Source: Aliikangiella coralliicola
Lineage (GTDB): Bacteria; Pseudomonadota; Gammaproteobacteria; Enterobacterales; Kangiellaceae
Direction of reading: 5' to 3'
Assembly: GCF_007004725.1 (NCBI RefSeq)
Contig: NZ_ML660168.1
Span: 310,001 to 374,000 of the forward strand
DNA length: 64,000 nucleotides
The notes under the pieces were generated by a model. The model was not told where the DNA came from. It was given only the letters and a program-made list of their open reading frames with translations, and made no database searches. Of this stretch, positions 54,872 to 64,000 are shown piece after piece. A program made the position numbers and the translations under genes. Within the stretch, counting starts at the first letter, position 1. Every line of letters begins with the position of its first letter.

Positions 54872-56323
54872 TTAACTAATGTTCCCCATGCACACATACC
54901 GAGTTTCAAGGTAATCTTCAATTCCCCAACGGCCGCCTTCTCGTCCCATACCAGATTCCTTAATACCGCCAAATGGCGCAGCAGGGTTCGATAAAACACC
55001 TTCATTAATGCCAACCATACCAAATTCAAGCTTCTCTGATAGGCGCCAGATTCGATTTAAGTTTTGCGTAAAAACATATGAGCAAAGACCATAATTTGTC
55101 TGGTTAGCAAGGCGAACAACTTCTTCCTCACTTTCAAACGGAATGATTGATGCAACAGGGCCAAAGATCTCACAATTAAAAATATCCATGTCTGCAGACA
55201 CGCCGGTCAAAATTGTAGGTTGATAAAAATTACCTTCCCCTTGCACACGAGTGCCGCCGCAGACGATTTCGGCGCCAGATTCCACGGCTTGATTAACCAG
55301 TTGCTCAACTTTCTCCACCGCTTTGGGTTCTATTAATGGGCCAATGTTGATACCTTCATTTGTTCCTTCTCCGATTTTCAATTCTGCGACTTTATCTTGT
55401 AATCTGGCAACGAATTCATCGTGAATTGTTTTATGCACAAAGATACGATTCGCGGAAACACAGGTTTGCCCAGAATTGCGAAACTTGCTCCCCATCGCGC
55501 CCTTAACAGCAACCTCAAGATCGGCATCATCAAACGCAATATAAGGTGCGTTACCACCTAGCTCCATTGATGTTTTTTTCACCGTCGAAGCACACTGATG
55601 AAGGAGTTTTTTACCGACGAAGGTTGAGCCGGTGAAACTAAACTTGGCCACTTTAGGATGAGTGGTAAGAATCTCGCCAATTGGTTGTGCATTACTACCA
55701 ACAACCACGTTAAAAACACCAGCAGGAATACCTGCATCACTCGATAGTTGCGCAAGAGCAAGCGCTGATAGTGGCGTCAACTCTGAAGGCTTAACCACAA
55801 ATGTACAACCTGCGGCAAGAGCTGCAGCAGCTTTTCTTAGTATCATCGAACTGGGAAAGTTCCACGGCGTAATAGCGGTGACGACACCGATCGGGCGTTT
55901 CAGTACAAGCGCACGCCGTCCCGCCTGGTTTACGGGAAGTACATCGCCATTAATTCGACGGGCTTCCTCCGCGTACCAGCGGATATAGTTAGCACCATAC
56001 ACAACTTCTCCAGAAGCTTCCGGCATCGGTTTTCCCTGTTCTGCTGTCATAATCGCGGCAAGATCTGCCTGGTTAGCAATAATCAATTCAAACCAACGGC
56101 GTAGCAGTGTTGCGCGCTCGTCGACAGTTTTTTGCTGCCACTTAGCTAATGCCTGATAGGCTGAATTAACGGCTAATTCGAGTTGCTCCGGCGTCACTTC
56201 ATCAATTTCCGCAATGATTTGTCGATTTGCGGGGTTTTCTACCTTAAATGAGGAGTGAGCTTGCTCCCATTCGCCATTAACAAATGAGGAAGTTTTCCAT
56301 AAATCAAGATTATTCAATTGCAC
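54872..56323 (-). CDS. gabD: NAD(P)-dependent succinate-semialdehyde dehydrogenase
   Basis: Oxidises succinate semialdehyde to succinate in GABA breakdown. The 483-residue length is that of GabD. The aldehyde dehydrogenase landmarks are PWNFPSSMILRKAAAALAAG, the glycine motif FTGSTFVGKKLLHQCA, the general-base Glu in SMELGGNAPYIAFDDADLE, and the nucleophile Cys in FRNSGQTCVSANRIF. The end carries PFGGIKESGMGREGG, GIEDYLETRYV. A related aldehyde substrate cannot be excluded, and no gabT is next to it. The RDD gene follows. Confidence 0.88.
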   Translation of the reverse strand: MQLNNLDLWKTSSFVNGEWEQAHSSFKVENPANRQIIAEIDEVTPEQLELAVNSAYQALAKWQQKTVDERATLLRRWFELIIANQADLAAIMTAEQGKPMPEASGEVVYGANYIRWYAEEARRINGDVLPVNQAGRRALVLKRPIGVVTAITPWNFPSSMILRKAAAALAAGCTFVVKPSELTPLSALALAQLSSDAGIPAGVFNVVVGSNAQPIGEILTTHPKVAKFSFTGSTFVGKKLLHQCASTVKKTSMELGGNAPYIAFDDADLEVAVKGAMGSKFRNSGQTCVSANRIFVHKTIHDEFVARLQDKVAELKIGEGTNEGINIGPLIEPKAVEKVEQLVNQAVESGAEIVCGGTRVQGEGNFYQPTILTGVSADMDIFNCEIFGPVASIIPFESEEEVVRLANQTNYGLCSYVFTQNLNRIWRLSEKLEFGMVGINEGVLSNPAAPFGGIKESGMGREGGRWGIEDYLETRYVCMGNIS

Positions 56324-56732
56324 GGTAATACTCTAAATTTAATTGTTAATCTGACTTTAGTGTTAAGGATGCACTTCTTCTAAAGTCATCTAAAAATAAA
56401 AGGCCATCATACCTCAGTTTGAATTCGAGATAGCTATAATTTTTAATACTGTTACTCTGGTATTTATCACTTGATAAAATCAGCTGCTTGAGAGAAAGTT
56501 ACCCGGATAACTCACCAAGAACCGAGCAAATAATGAACAATATTATCAGTTACTAGCGAAACTAATAGCGATACTCTATCGAAACCGACTAATAATTTAA
56601 CACACTTTCTTCCCTACTCTCGTATCAACAAATGTCATTTTACCACCAAGATATTTTGACGAACTATTCAGTTTGGCTAATTCTCGATTATAATCTGTGA
56701 CAGCTAAACTCATATTAGACATTATACTTGTA
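56324..56732. other. Divergent intergenic region gabD / greB with a likely greB promoter
   Basis: A gap of about 409 bases. On the plus strand TTGACG (56656-56661) and TAATTC (56678-56683) are 16 bases apart, and a perfect TATAAT lies at 56689-56694 with a weak -35. Either could drive greB, whose start at 56733 has no clear ribosome site. No other gene is seen. Confidence 0.45.
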
Positions 56733-57218
56733 ATGAAACGCTCCAACCTGATCACTGAAGCCGGTGCAACCCGATTAAGAAATGAACTGGCAGATTTGTG
56801 GAAAAATAAACGGCCAGAAGTCACTCGTGCTATCACTGCCGCTGCTGCGGAAGGAGATCGATCGGAAAACGCCGAATATATCTACCGTAAAAAACAACTT
56901 CGAGAAATGGACCGCAGAATTCGCTATTTACAAAAACGGACAGCGGAAATGCAGGTGGTCGAGCACTTACCACCAAATCAGACACAGGTATTTTTTGGCG
57001 CCTGGGTGGAGTTGGAAGATGAAGAAGGAAATCTGTTTAACCATCGACTTGTTGGCTCAGATGAATTTGATTACAAACCTGAATATATTTCTATTGATTC
57101 ACCATTAGCAAGAGCTTTATTAAAAAAGCAGCAAGACGATGAGGTATCGGTGAAATTACCAGGGGGAGAAAAAATCTACTATATTAACCGCATAACTTAT
57201 GATGAGCAGAATTCATAA
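56733..57218 (+). CDS. greB: Transcription elongation factor GreB
   Basis: Rescues backtracked RNA polymerase by stimulating transcript cleavage. I use the ATG at 56733 (MKRSNLITEAGATRLRNELA, about 161 residues), the family start; a longer frame from 56697 adds a hydrophobic piece not found in Gre factors. The coiled-coil finger tip carries AAAEGDRSENAEYIYRKKQL with the acidic D and E of GreA/B. The C-terminal FKBP-like domain has FGAWVELEDEEGN and ISIDSPLARALL. The basic patch and the RRIRYLQKRT helix favour GreB over GreA. Confidence 0.93.
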   Translation: MKRSNLITEAGATRLRNELADLWKNKRPEVTRAITAAAAEGDRSENAEYIYRKKQLREMDRRIRYLQKRTAEMQVVEHLPPNQTQVFFGAWVELEDEEGNLFNHRLVGSDEFDYKPEYISIDSPLARALLKKQQDDEVSVKLPGGEKIYYINRITYDEQNS

Positions 57219-57274
57219 TTGACAGCGATTTTGAGAAGTGACAATTTCGAACAGAATTATTTTCCAATCAAGAC

Positions 57275-57952
57275 TCATCCAAAATAATTTCTAACAGCCA
57301 AATAATCGGCATAAATTTTTTGCACGGTAAAGTGTTGAACTCCTCCTTCACCCTTTTCAGGTTTGAATACAGCTTGGAGGTTTCCTTGGGGATTTAACAG
57401 GTACAACATCACTCCGTGACTGACGGTATAACTTTCATAAACTGGGTTGACGTCTGAGTTTTCAATCGGTGTCAGCACCGAAATCATCCCTAAACTTTGC
57501 TCAAAAGCCTGCGCACTTTCTTGCATTTCATCAACATAGGTTAAGCCAATAAAATCTTTATGAAAAAAAGGGATATATTCTGCCAGGTGTGAAACGGTAT
57601 CCCGTTTTGGATCGATGGAATAAAAAAGGACTTTCAAATCATCTGCCTTATTTTCACTTTCTAACTTTTCAACCACGCCAGCCAGAATATTCAGGGTATT
57701 GGGGCAAATATCGGGACAGTGAGTATAACCATAAGAAACCAGGTGCCAACGACCTTCTAGTTGCTGATTGTTAAAAATGTTGTTGCGATGATCAATCATT
57801 GAAAATTGATTAAGCGATTTTGCTTTAGGAATCACAACGCCATTAATCACCGGCGCTTTTTTTTCGGGACTTTGTAACAGGACGGCACTAATTGAAAACA
57901 AAACTAGCGCCATAACCAGAAAACTTAAGGTCACTTTTTTTGTTATATTCAA
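57275..57952 (-). CDS. SCO1/SenC-family copper chaperone
   Basis: Delivers copper to the CuA centre of cytochrome c oxidase. The 225-residue protein has an N-terminal membrane anchor (about 7-26). Copper ligands are seen as Cys79 and Cys83 in YTHCPDICPNT and a later His in YTVSHGVMLYLL. KVLFYSIDPKRDTVSHLAEY is also family-typical. It is the last gene of the oxidase operon here, 40 bases after subunit IV, so maturation of that oxidase is its likely job. A short AT-rich inverted repeat overlaps its end. Confidence 0.93.
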   Translation of the reverse strand: MNITKKVTLSFLVMALVLFSISAVLLQSPEKKAPVINGVVIPKAKSLNQFSMIDHRNNIFNNQQLEGRWHLVSYGYTHCPDICPNTLNILAGVVEKLESENKADDLKVLFYSIDPKRDTVSHLAEYIPFFHKDFIGLTYVDEMQESAQAFEQSLGMISVLTPIENSDVNPVYESYTVSHGVMLYLLNPQGNLQAVFKPEKGEGGVQHFTVQKIYADYLAVRNYFG

Positions 57953-57991
57953 ATGAGTTCACTCCTGACAAATAAAAATAATTAAATTTTT

Positions 57992-58315
57992 CTATACAAA
58001 TCTAAAATAAATAAGCCGCGTCAGGAAAGTATAATCTGCTTCAATAGCCATCAGCGCGATTAGCACTAGAATTGCGATGGTCGGCAGCAAAATAGTATAA
58101 ATCAACGCCAGCTTTTCCCAGGCTAAATGCATAAATATAGCAATAATTAATCCTGCTTTTAAAAACATAAAAATCAAAATCAGAGTCCATCTTAAATACC
58201 CCTGAACCTGATAGAAGTCGACCATGTATGAAAAACCACTCAACACAAAAAGTAGTAGCCAGACTTTAAGATAAACACTAATTGGGTGCTGTTGTTCAGC
58301 AGTTGTAGCTGTCAT
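57992..58315 (-). CDS. Cytochrome c oxidase subunit IV-type membrane protein
   Basis: A 107-residue protein with three membrane helices (about 15-32, 38-62 and 72-92), fitting the prokaryotic subunit IV family. The middle helix segment WTLILIFMFLKAGLIIAIFM followed by HLAWEK is characteristic. It lies nine bases after the subunit III gene and before the SCO gene. Its role is assembly or stability of the oxidase rather than catalysis. Confidence 0.88.
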   Translation of the reverse strand: MTATTAEQQHPISVYLKVWLLLFVLSGFSYMVDFYQVQGYLRWTLILIFMFLKAGLIIAIFMHLAWEKLALIYTILLPTIAILVLIALMAIEADYTFLTRLIYFRFV

Positions 58316-58324
58316 AGTGCCTCC

Positions 58325-58990
58325 TCACCAAAGATAGAAGAATGCGAAAATAAATACCCATACTAAATCGACAAAATGCCAATACAGACCAGTAATCTCT
58401 ACAATGTCATAACCTTTTTTCTCATAAAATCCATTGCGGACTCGGTTAGCAATAACAATCAGATAAATCACTCCTGCAGTTACATGCATTCCATGAAACC
58501 CTGTAATCATGAAAAAGCTAGCGCCAAATTGTTCGGCCCCCATCGGGTTCTCCCATGGTCTGACACCGTCTTCAATTAACTTACTCCACTCAAAAGCCTG
58601 CATTCCAACAAAAGTTGCGCCTAAAGCAGCAGTCGCCAACATCAAAATAAACGTTTTTTTACGGTCACCACGATAAGCGTAATTGACAGCCATTGCCATG
58701 GTTCCGCTACTTGTAATCAATATAAAAGTCATAATAGCTATCAACAGCAGCGGAACATGCTGTCCAGCAATGGTCAATGCAAAAACTTCGCTAGTCATCG
58801 GCCACTCTGCTGTCGCAGACATTCTGACCGTCATATAACTGGTCAAAAAGATGCTGAAAATAAAAGTGTCGCTCAGCAAAAAAATCCACATCATTAATTT
58901 GCCCCAGGGGACATTGAATGTCTCCTTATCAGCGGCCCAGTCGTTTACAACGCCTTTCCAGCCCGGAGCTTGTTCAGTCGAATTAGTCAT
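58325..58990 (-). CDS. ctaE: Cytochrome c oxidase subunit III
   Basis: A 221-residue subunit III with five or so membrane helices. WGKLMMWIFLLSDTFIFSIF near residues 25-44, GFHGMHVTAGVIYLIVI near 160-176 and YWHFVDLVWVFIFAFFYLW at the end are typical of the family. Subunit III stabilises the catalytic core and its oxygen path. It follows a second, more distant subunit III-type gene with 12 bases between them, so the operon carries two such proteins. Confidence 0.93.
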   Translation of the reverse strand: MTNSTEQAPGWKGVVNDWAADKETFNVPWGKLMMWIFLLSDTFIFSIFLTSYMTVRMSATAEWPMTSEVFALTIAGQHVPLLLIAIMTFILITSSGTMAMAVNYAYRGDRKKTFILMLATAALGATFVGMQAFEWSKLIEDGVRPWENPMGAEQFGASFFMITGFHGMHVTAGVIYLIVIANRVRNGFYEKKGYDIVEITGLYWHFVDLVWVFIFAFFYLW

Positions 58991-59002
58991 CGTGTCGGCT
59001 CC

Positions 59003-59683
59003 TTAAAAACCGCACAGTTGTGCAATGATGTTAATGGTATCTGTGCTACTCGTTAACAGTGCAAAAAGAAATAGCCACAAAATCAGTAGAAAATGCCAAT
59101 AGACCGCGCAAAGCCTTACACTGGAACTAAAAGTTACAAGTGAATTTTTTTTCATTAACTGCAAAGTCACATAAGCAAGCGCAAATAAACCGCCTAGCAG
59201 GTGTAATCCATGAACGCTGGTATATAAATAAAAATAACTATTCGCAGGATTCGATGCCACGTAATATCCCAGCTCAATTAATTGCTTCCACACCAGGATT
59301 TGCCCCAGCAAAAATAGCAAAGCAAAAAAAGCGCCGATCATCACGCTCGCAATCGCACCATTAAGTTGATTTTTCCGGGCAGAAACATGTGCCCAGTGGA
59401 GCGCAATACTACTAATTAACAAGGCCCCAGTGTTCAACCATAAGTGACTGGCATCAGAAAGCGGTTGCCAGGGCTCACCAGCTAGCGCCTGGAAATCAGG
59501 AAATTGTGATCGGGTTAAAAAAGTAATGGTAAATAAAAAGAAGATAACCGACACAACGGAAATAAAAAATCGTAACGCCGTTCGACCAATAAAAATTTCT
59601 TTTTGATAATTTTTCGCTAAAAATTCTGAGCCAGCTGGATGTGGTATCCAGGGTTTTTCCGAAAGTGTGCGGAAGATCTTCAT
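59003..59683 (-). CDS. Second, divergent cytochrome c oxidase subunit III-type protein
   Basis: A 226-residue membrane protein with about five helices. It shares with subunit III the HGLHLLGGLFALAYV segment and the end AVYWHFLLILWLFLFALL. It starts with a soluble stretch of about 30 residues and otherwise is clearly different from the neighbouring subunit III. Its ATG overlaps the end of the subunit I gene by four bases. A pair of subunit III-type genes is known from coxMNOP-type alternative oxidase clusters, which this operon resembles. Confidence 0.85.
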   Translation of the reverse strand: MKIFRTLSEKPWIPHPAGSEFLAKNYQKEIFIGRTALRFFISVVSVIFFLFTITFLTRSQFPDFQALAGEPWQPLSDASHLWLNTGALLISSIALHWAHVSARKNQLNGAIASVMIGAFFALLFLLGQILVWKQLIELGYYVASNPANSYFYLYTSVHGLHLLGGLFALAYVTLQLMKKNSLVTFSSSVRLCAVYWHFLLILWLFLFALLTSSTDTINIIAQLCGF

Positions 59684-61500
59684 GGATTATCTCCCACTGG
59701 TTCATCACCAATATTTTTGACATCTTCACCACCTTCAGTCGAGCTTGTTTCGCTATCATCAACCCTCTCAACCTCTTCTTCGGACATATTCTGAGGAATA
59801 AAATCTTGCTTAGCCGTGGGTACACTGTAATCGTAAGCCCATCGATAAACTACCGGCAGCGCTGGTCCCCAGTTACCATGCTTAGGTGGCGTGTCGGGTG
59901 TTTGCCATTCAAGTGATGCTGCTCCCCAGGGATTGCTTTCTGCCTTTTCACCTTTTCTCAAACTCCGAATCACATTATAAATAAAGATCAATTGCGCCAC
60001 GCCGACAATCAATGCAGAAACGGTAATACTCGCATTAAGATCTTGTGCAGAGTCAGGAACAAATTCGGTACTTCCCATCGCGTAATAGCGTCGAGGAACA
60101 CCCAAAAATCCGAGGTAGTGCATCGGCAGATAAATGGCATAGGTACCTAAAAAAGTCACCCAAAAGTGCGCCTTCCCTAAACCAGTATGGAGATGCTTGC
60201 CGGTAATTTTTGGGAACCAGTGGTAGATTGCAGCAAACAATACCATTATCGGTGAAACCCCCATGACCATATGAAAGTGAGCCACCACAAAATAAGTATC
60301 AGATAGAGGTAAATCGATGACCACATTACCTAAAAACAACCCGGTTAACCCGCCGTGGGTAAATGTAAAAATAAAACCGATTGCAAATAGCATCGCTGTT
60401 GTCAGGTGAATATTGCCGCGCCACAAAGTGAGCACCCAGTTGTAAACTTTTAACGCCGTGGGAACGGCAATGATCAAGGTCGTGGTTGCAAAGAAAAATC
60501 CGAAATAAGGATTCATGCCACTCACATACATGTGATGGGCCCAAACAATAAAACTCAGGCCGCCGATAATAACAATGGCCCACACCATCATTCGATAGCC
60601 AAAAATATTTTTCCTCGCGTGAACGCTCAATACATCGGAAACAATACCGAATGCGGGCAAAGCCACAATATAAACTTCAGGGTGTCCGAAAAACCAGAAT
60701 AGGTGTTGAAATAAGATCGGGCTACCGCCAGAGTAATCCAGTTGCTCACCTAGCGAAACAATAGCGGGCATAAAAAAGCTGGTGCCGACAGTCATATCTA
60801 GCAACATCATTATGGCGCTAACTAACAAAGCCGGAAACGCCAACAGCCCTAAGATAGTCGCAATAAAAATTCCCCAAACCGACAAAGGCATTCTCATTAA
60901 AGTCATACCTTTTGTTCTAGCTTGTAATACGGTAGTAACGTAGTTAAGGCCGCCCATGGTAAATGCCACGATAAAAATCGCGAGAGAAATCAGCATCAAT
61001 AATATTCCACCACCGGCGCCGGGCGTTCCTTCCAGAATGGCTTGCGGAGGATAAAGCGTCCACCCTGCTCCCGTGGGGCCACCTGGCACAAAAAAACTTG
61101 CCATTAGTACAATCACAGCGAGTAGATAAACCCAATAACTCAGCATATTGAGATATGGAAATACCATGTCTCTGGCGCCTATCATCAAGGGAATCAGGTA
61201 ATTACCAAACCCACCAAGAAACAGGGCCGTTAACAGATAAATCACCATGATCATTCCGTGCATGGTGACAAACTGTAGATAAGCACTTGGATCAATAAAT
61301 GAAAAGCTGTCTGGAAACCCAAGTTGTAGTCTCATCAAACCTGATAAAACCAATGCCACCAAGCCAACAAAAATTGCGGTGATACTATATTGAATGGCTA
61401 TGACTTTGTGATCCTGACTCCAGATATATTTCGTCACAAAGCTGCTCGGCTCGTGAAGTTCTTCCTCGGGCTGATCAGCTATTGCTATGTGTGTCATCAA
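59680..61500 (-). CDS. ctaD: Cytochrome c oxidase subunit I
   Basis: Catalytic heme-copper subunit. The 606-residue length is normal for a family with an extended C-terminus. Twelve or so membrane helices can be traced. The active-site landmarks are FGHPEVYIVALPAFG (copper-ligand His, the proton-channel Glu and the cross-linking Tyr), WAHHMYVSG with two copper-ligand His, and VVAHFHMVMG with the heme His pair. The HPEVY form places it in the A1 group. The last 60 residues are hydrophilic and acidic (EEEVERVDDSETSSTEGGED). It follows the subunit II gene after 198 bases without a gene. Confidence 0.96.
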   Translation of the reverse strand: MMTHIAIADQPEEELHEPSSFVTKYIWSQDHKVIAIQYSITAIFVGLVALVLSGLMRLQLGFPDSFSFIDPSAYLQFVTMHGMIMVIYLLTALFLGGFGNYLIPLMIGARDMVFPYLNMLSYWVYLLAVIVLMASFFVPGGPTGAGWTLYPPQAILEGTPGAGGGILLMLISLAIFIVAFTMGGLNYVTTVLQARTKGMTLMRMPLSVWGIFIATILGLLAFPALLVSAIMMLLDMTVGTSFFMPAIVSLGEQLDYSGGSPILFQHLFWFFGHPEVYIVALPAFGIVSDVLSVHARKNIFGYRMMVWAIVIIGGLSFIVWAHHMYVSGMNPYFGFFFATTTLIIAVPTALKVYNWVLTLWRGNIHLTTAMLFAIGFIFTFTHGGLTGLFLGNVVIDLPLSDTYFVVAHFHMVMGVSPIMVLFAAIYHWFPKITGKHLHTGLGKAHFWVTFLGTYAIYLPMHYLGFLGVPRRYYAMGSTEFVPDSAQDLNASITVSALIVGVAQLIFIYNVIRSLRKGEKAESNPWGAASLEWQTPDTPPKHGNWGPALPVVYRWAYDYSVPTAKQDFIPQNMSEEEVERVDDSETSSTEGGEDVKNIGDEPVGDNP

Positions 61501-61698
61501 TAATCCCCTTTCTATAAAAACTTCTGGTCTTTATGTGATTTATTGATACCAATTATTTTTCAATTCAATCGACGTTTGATATCAATCGTATTTAACCTGA
61601 CAACTCCACTCGGTTTACCTCTACTTTCAACTAAAACTCTTAATTCCTATGTTTAACTCAATACTTCTATAGAACAGCTAGATATTGAACATCCAAAC

Positions 61699-63060
61699 TT
61701 ATTTATCATTCAAACTGTTCAAGTAGGCAATCAAATCATCGACAGCTTGTTCGTCTTGTAAAACTCTAGCCATCAACACCATCTGAAATCCAAATTGATC
61801 ATCTGGATGTTTTCCTCTAATCCCTTGTTTAAAGTTTTCAAGCTGTCGCTTTATATACCAATCGTGTTGGCCAACTAATTGAGGTGCACTTAATCCAAAG
61901 TTCCCCTCTCCTTCTTTCCCGTGGCACGTTCCACAAGTAACATAGTAGGAATAACCACTTGAAGGATCGCCTTCAACAGTCTTGTCTGCAGGAGAATCGC
62001 TAAACGTGCTAATGTACGCAGCAACATCTCTGATTGACTTAGTGTTCGCTAAGGTTCCAGCCATAGCTGCCATCTGCTGACCGAGCGGATCATCTTTATG
62101 TGCACCGCGGATCCCTTTTTTGTAATACTCTAACTGTCTGACCAGATACCACTCTGGCAAGCTGGTCAAATTGGGTGAATTCATTGCCAGATTTCCCTCT
62201 CCATTTTGACCGTGGCAAGCACCACATACAGCATACAAAGCTTTTCCCTGTTCGGGATTTCCCTCGGCGACTTTTAAAGTCTGCGCAAAAGTAGGCTGGC
62301 GATTAAGCCAGGCTTGATAATCTTCAACACTATCAACGACTACCCTGCCACGCATGGTGTGATGGGCTAGCCCGCACAATTCTTCACATAAAATTTCGAA
62401 GGAACCTTCCTTGATGGGCGTAAACCAGACATAAGTTACCATCCCAGGAACCAAGTCCATTTTGACTCTAAATTGCGGCACGGCGAAGTTGTGCAAAACA
62501 TCTTTAGAACGGAGCACAACTTTCACAGGTTTATCTTTCGGTAGATGAACCTCATTGCTGTTAATTAAAATATCATCTCGCCCTGCGGGATCTTTCGGAT
62601 TAATACCAAAAGGATTTGCAGGTGTGATATGGGCAACTTCTGTTTTTCCTAAAACACCATCTTTACCGGGAAAGCGAAAAGTCCACTGCCATTGTTGGCC
62701 AACAGCCTCAACCACATGAGCGTCTTCAGGAACCTCTATAAACTTAGCCCATACAAATAGACCAGGTGCCAGCATAATGGCAACGCCCACTGTCGTAAAA
62801 ACAGTGAGTCCAAGCTCTAGTTTTTTATTTTCAGGTTCGTAATGCGCTTTAGTATTTTTCTTTTTTTGATAGCGAATAACGGCGTAAGCTAAAAATAAAT
62901 TTACCGCGACAAATACGATCCCGGTCACCCAGAAAGTGATGTTAATGGTATCGTCGATTGTTCCCCAGTTTGACGCAATAGGCGTAAAATACCAGGGACT
63001 AACAAAGTGAAAAATAACCGATCCCACTACCAGAATGATAAGAACAATTGCAATCTTCAT
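61699..63060 (-). CDS. ctaC: Cytochrome c oxidase subunit II with two fused cytochrome c domains
   Basis: A 453-residue electron-entry subunit. Two membrane helices lie at about 3-21 and 43-65, with a third hydrophobic stretch at about 90-108. The CuA domain has the His in DVLHNFAVPQFRVKMD and the cluster CEELCGLAHHTM near 222-233. It is followed by two c-type heme motifs, CGACH near residue 280 and CGTCH near 377, each with a following Met-containing segment. This makes a caa3-type protein with a diheme tail, able to take electrons from soluble cytochrome c or other carriers. It is the first gene of the oxidase operon, 270 bases from the upstream gene. Confidence 0.95.
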   Translation of the reverse strand: MKIAIVLIILVVGSVIFHFVSPWYFTPIASNWGTIDDTINITFWVTGIVFVAVNLFLAYAVIRYQKKKNTKAHYEPENKKLELGLTVFTTVGVAIMLAPGLFVWAKFIEVPEDAHVVEAVGQQWQWTFRFPGKDGVLGKTEVAHITPANPFGINPKDPAGRDDILINSNEVHLPKDKPVKVVLRSKDVLHNFAVPQFRVKMDLVPGMVTYVWFTPIKEGSFEILCEELCGLAHHTMRGRVVVDSVEDYQAWLNRQPTFAQTLKVAEGNPEQGKALYAVCGACHGQNGEGNLAMNSPNLTSLPEWYLVRQLEYYKKGIRGAHKDDPLGQQMAAMAGTLANTKSIRDVAAYISTFSDSPADKTVEGDPSSGYSYYVTCGTCHGKEGEGNFGLSAPQLVGQHDWYIKRQLENFKQGIRGKHPDDQFGFQMVLMARVLQDEQAVDDLIAYLNSLNDK

Positions 63061-63329
63061 AGGCGATGCATTCCTTTGTTATTCTAACTGCGATTTTTAA
63101 TTTTTTGGTCAGCCATTGGTCGCGGTGTGATAACAACAGGGTAAGACACTCAACAATGACCAGTATTTTTATCCAGTATTTAAATCAATTTCGAACAATA
63201 ACTTGGGGGCACCGACAAGAAAAACAACAATGGTGCTGCCACTGATATCAAACGAGTTGGGTCAAGCTCGAAACATTTATTTTTAAGTAATCGCAGTTGC
63301 TAAAACTTAAATACGTATTAATAACAAAA

Positions 63330-63866
63330 CTACACGACTTTTAACTTTGAAAACGGATTAACAAAATGTCTATCTGTTGCAACTAACTTTGATTCAGGAT
63401 GCTTTTCCGCCATCATTTTCTTGATAGCTTCTTCCTGCTCTTTAGCCGCATAAACTAAAACCAGGTACTTTCCTGCTTCAATATCATCGTGAAAAGGTTT
63501 TATTTTCTTGTTCTCACTATCAATGCCATACAATCCCCCTTCCCAAATACCGAACAAGGTAAAGAAAAGGACGATGACAAAATAAATAGTATTAGAGAGA
63601 GGAAAACCAAATGGCTCAAATTTGACGGCTAGACCGATAAGAATCAAAGACAAAACAAAACCAATTATTCCGCCGATTGTGGTTCCTCGAAACAAGTCTA
63701 ATGTTTCAAGATAATTACTTGAATGGATATGCTTCTGATTTAGACCGGCTTCATCTTTGCTGACGACATGTAAGTACCAATCTAAAAGTCCTGCTTCGTG
63801 TAGGTCGTCTGATACACGTTTACTAATGTCTAGAGTAGGTGAAAGATAATAAAAACACTTCATCAT
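63330..63866 (-). CDS. Small membrane protein with two helices
   Basis: A 178-residue protein, not assigned with confidence. It begins MMKCFYYLSP behind GGAG; the second ATG at 63863 is equally possible. The N-terminal 60 residues are soluble, followed by two membrane helices at about 63-82 and 92-112 with glycine-rich faces (GTTIGGIIGFVLSLILIG). The C-terminal part, about 120-178, looks soluble and includes DDIEAGKYLVLVYAAKEQEE, a pattern like DUF1269-type stress membrane proteins. It lies upstream of the oxidase operon on the same strand, but 270 bases apart, so a common transcript is uncertain. Confidence 0.7.
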   Translation of the reverse strand: MMKCFYYLSPTLDISKRVSDDLHEAGLLDWYLHVVSKDEAGLNQKHIHSSNYLETLDLFRGTTIGGIIGFVLSLILIGLAVKFEPFGFPLSNTIYFVIVLFFTLFGIWEGGLYGIDSENKKIKPFHDDIEAGKYLVLVYAAKEQEEAIKKMMAEKHPESKLVATDRHFVNPFSKLKVV

Positions 63867-64000
63867 TTTTCTCCATAATTGAGAAACTATTATGACTAAT
63901 TATTTTAACTACATGGGCTTCTTAGGCTCCTTTTTAAAATACCAACTACAACTTTTAACATAGCATAATGTTCATTAAATAGACAATTTATCATTAGGAA

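Noticed and set aside
57257..57288. ATTATTTT/AAAATAAT inverted repeat at the SCO gene end
   Set aside because: Only A and T pairs, overlapping the coding end; likely chance in this AT-rich DNA.

Overview
The window looks like a low-GC gammaproteobacterial chromosome. Evidence is the classic order murB-birA-coaX // tRNA-Thr-Tyr-Gly-Thr-tuf-tRNA-Trp-secE-nusG-rplKAJL-rpoB, all on the minus strand, plus Tat and Sec lipoproteins, ToxR/CadC-type regulators and a GlyGly-CTERM-like tail. A marine, Kangiellaceae-like organism is my guess from gene content; the sequence does not prove it.

Region 1 (1-13.7 kb) is the translation/transcription core. Read from right to left it holds a tRNA operon with a good sigma-70-type promoter and GC-rich discriminator, tuf, tRNA-Trp, secE-nusG closed by an intrinsic terminator, rplKA, an L10-type leader, rplJL, an attenuator-like hairpin and a 3'-truncated rpoB. 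Several strong hairpins punctuate the spacers. A DUF4397-type lipoprotein gene sits between the tRNA operon and coaX-birA-murB.

Region 2 (14.0-22.8 kb, plus strand) holds an exported redox unit (TlpA-like thioredoxin, Tat lipoprotein of the gluconate dehydrogenase subunit 3 family, GMC oxidoreductase). It is followed by a 1,422-residue one-protein two-component system (beta-propellers, Y_Y_Y, kinase, receiver, AraC) whose stop overlaps the start of a threonine synthase-like gene.

Region 3 (22.9-43.0 kb) is an accessory region of large exported proteins. A ToxR-type membrane regulator with a LamG-like periplasmic domain lies upstream of a 3,101-residue protein carrying a signal peptide, eight FN3-like repeats, SpvB, FG-GAP, RHS and a JAB/DUF4329-like C-terminus. 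Divergent from these is a three-gene unit around a 1,072-residue BNR/propeller protein. On the minus strand follow an 1,122-residue GlyGly-CTERM-like surface protein and a DUF4097-like lipoprotein; these last two share a short motif.

Region 4 (43.3-57.2 kb) is mixed housekeeping: GNAT, gamma-glutamylcyclotransferase-like, serine hydrolase, a CadC-TPR regulator, VWA protein, DUF885 peptidase-like lipoprotein, DUF748 protein, RDD protein, succinate-semialdehyde dehydrogenase and GreB.

Region 5 (57.3-63.9 kb, minus strand) is a cytochrome c oxidase operon: subunit II with two fused c-heme domains, subunit I, two subunit III-type proteins, subunit IV and a SCO copper chaperone, with a small two-helix membrane protein upstream.
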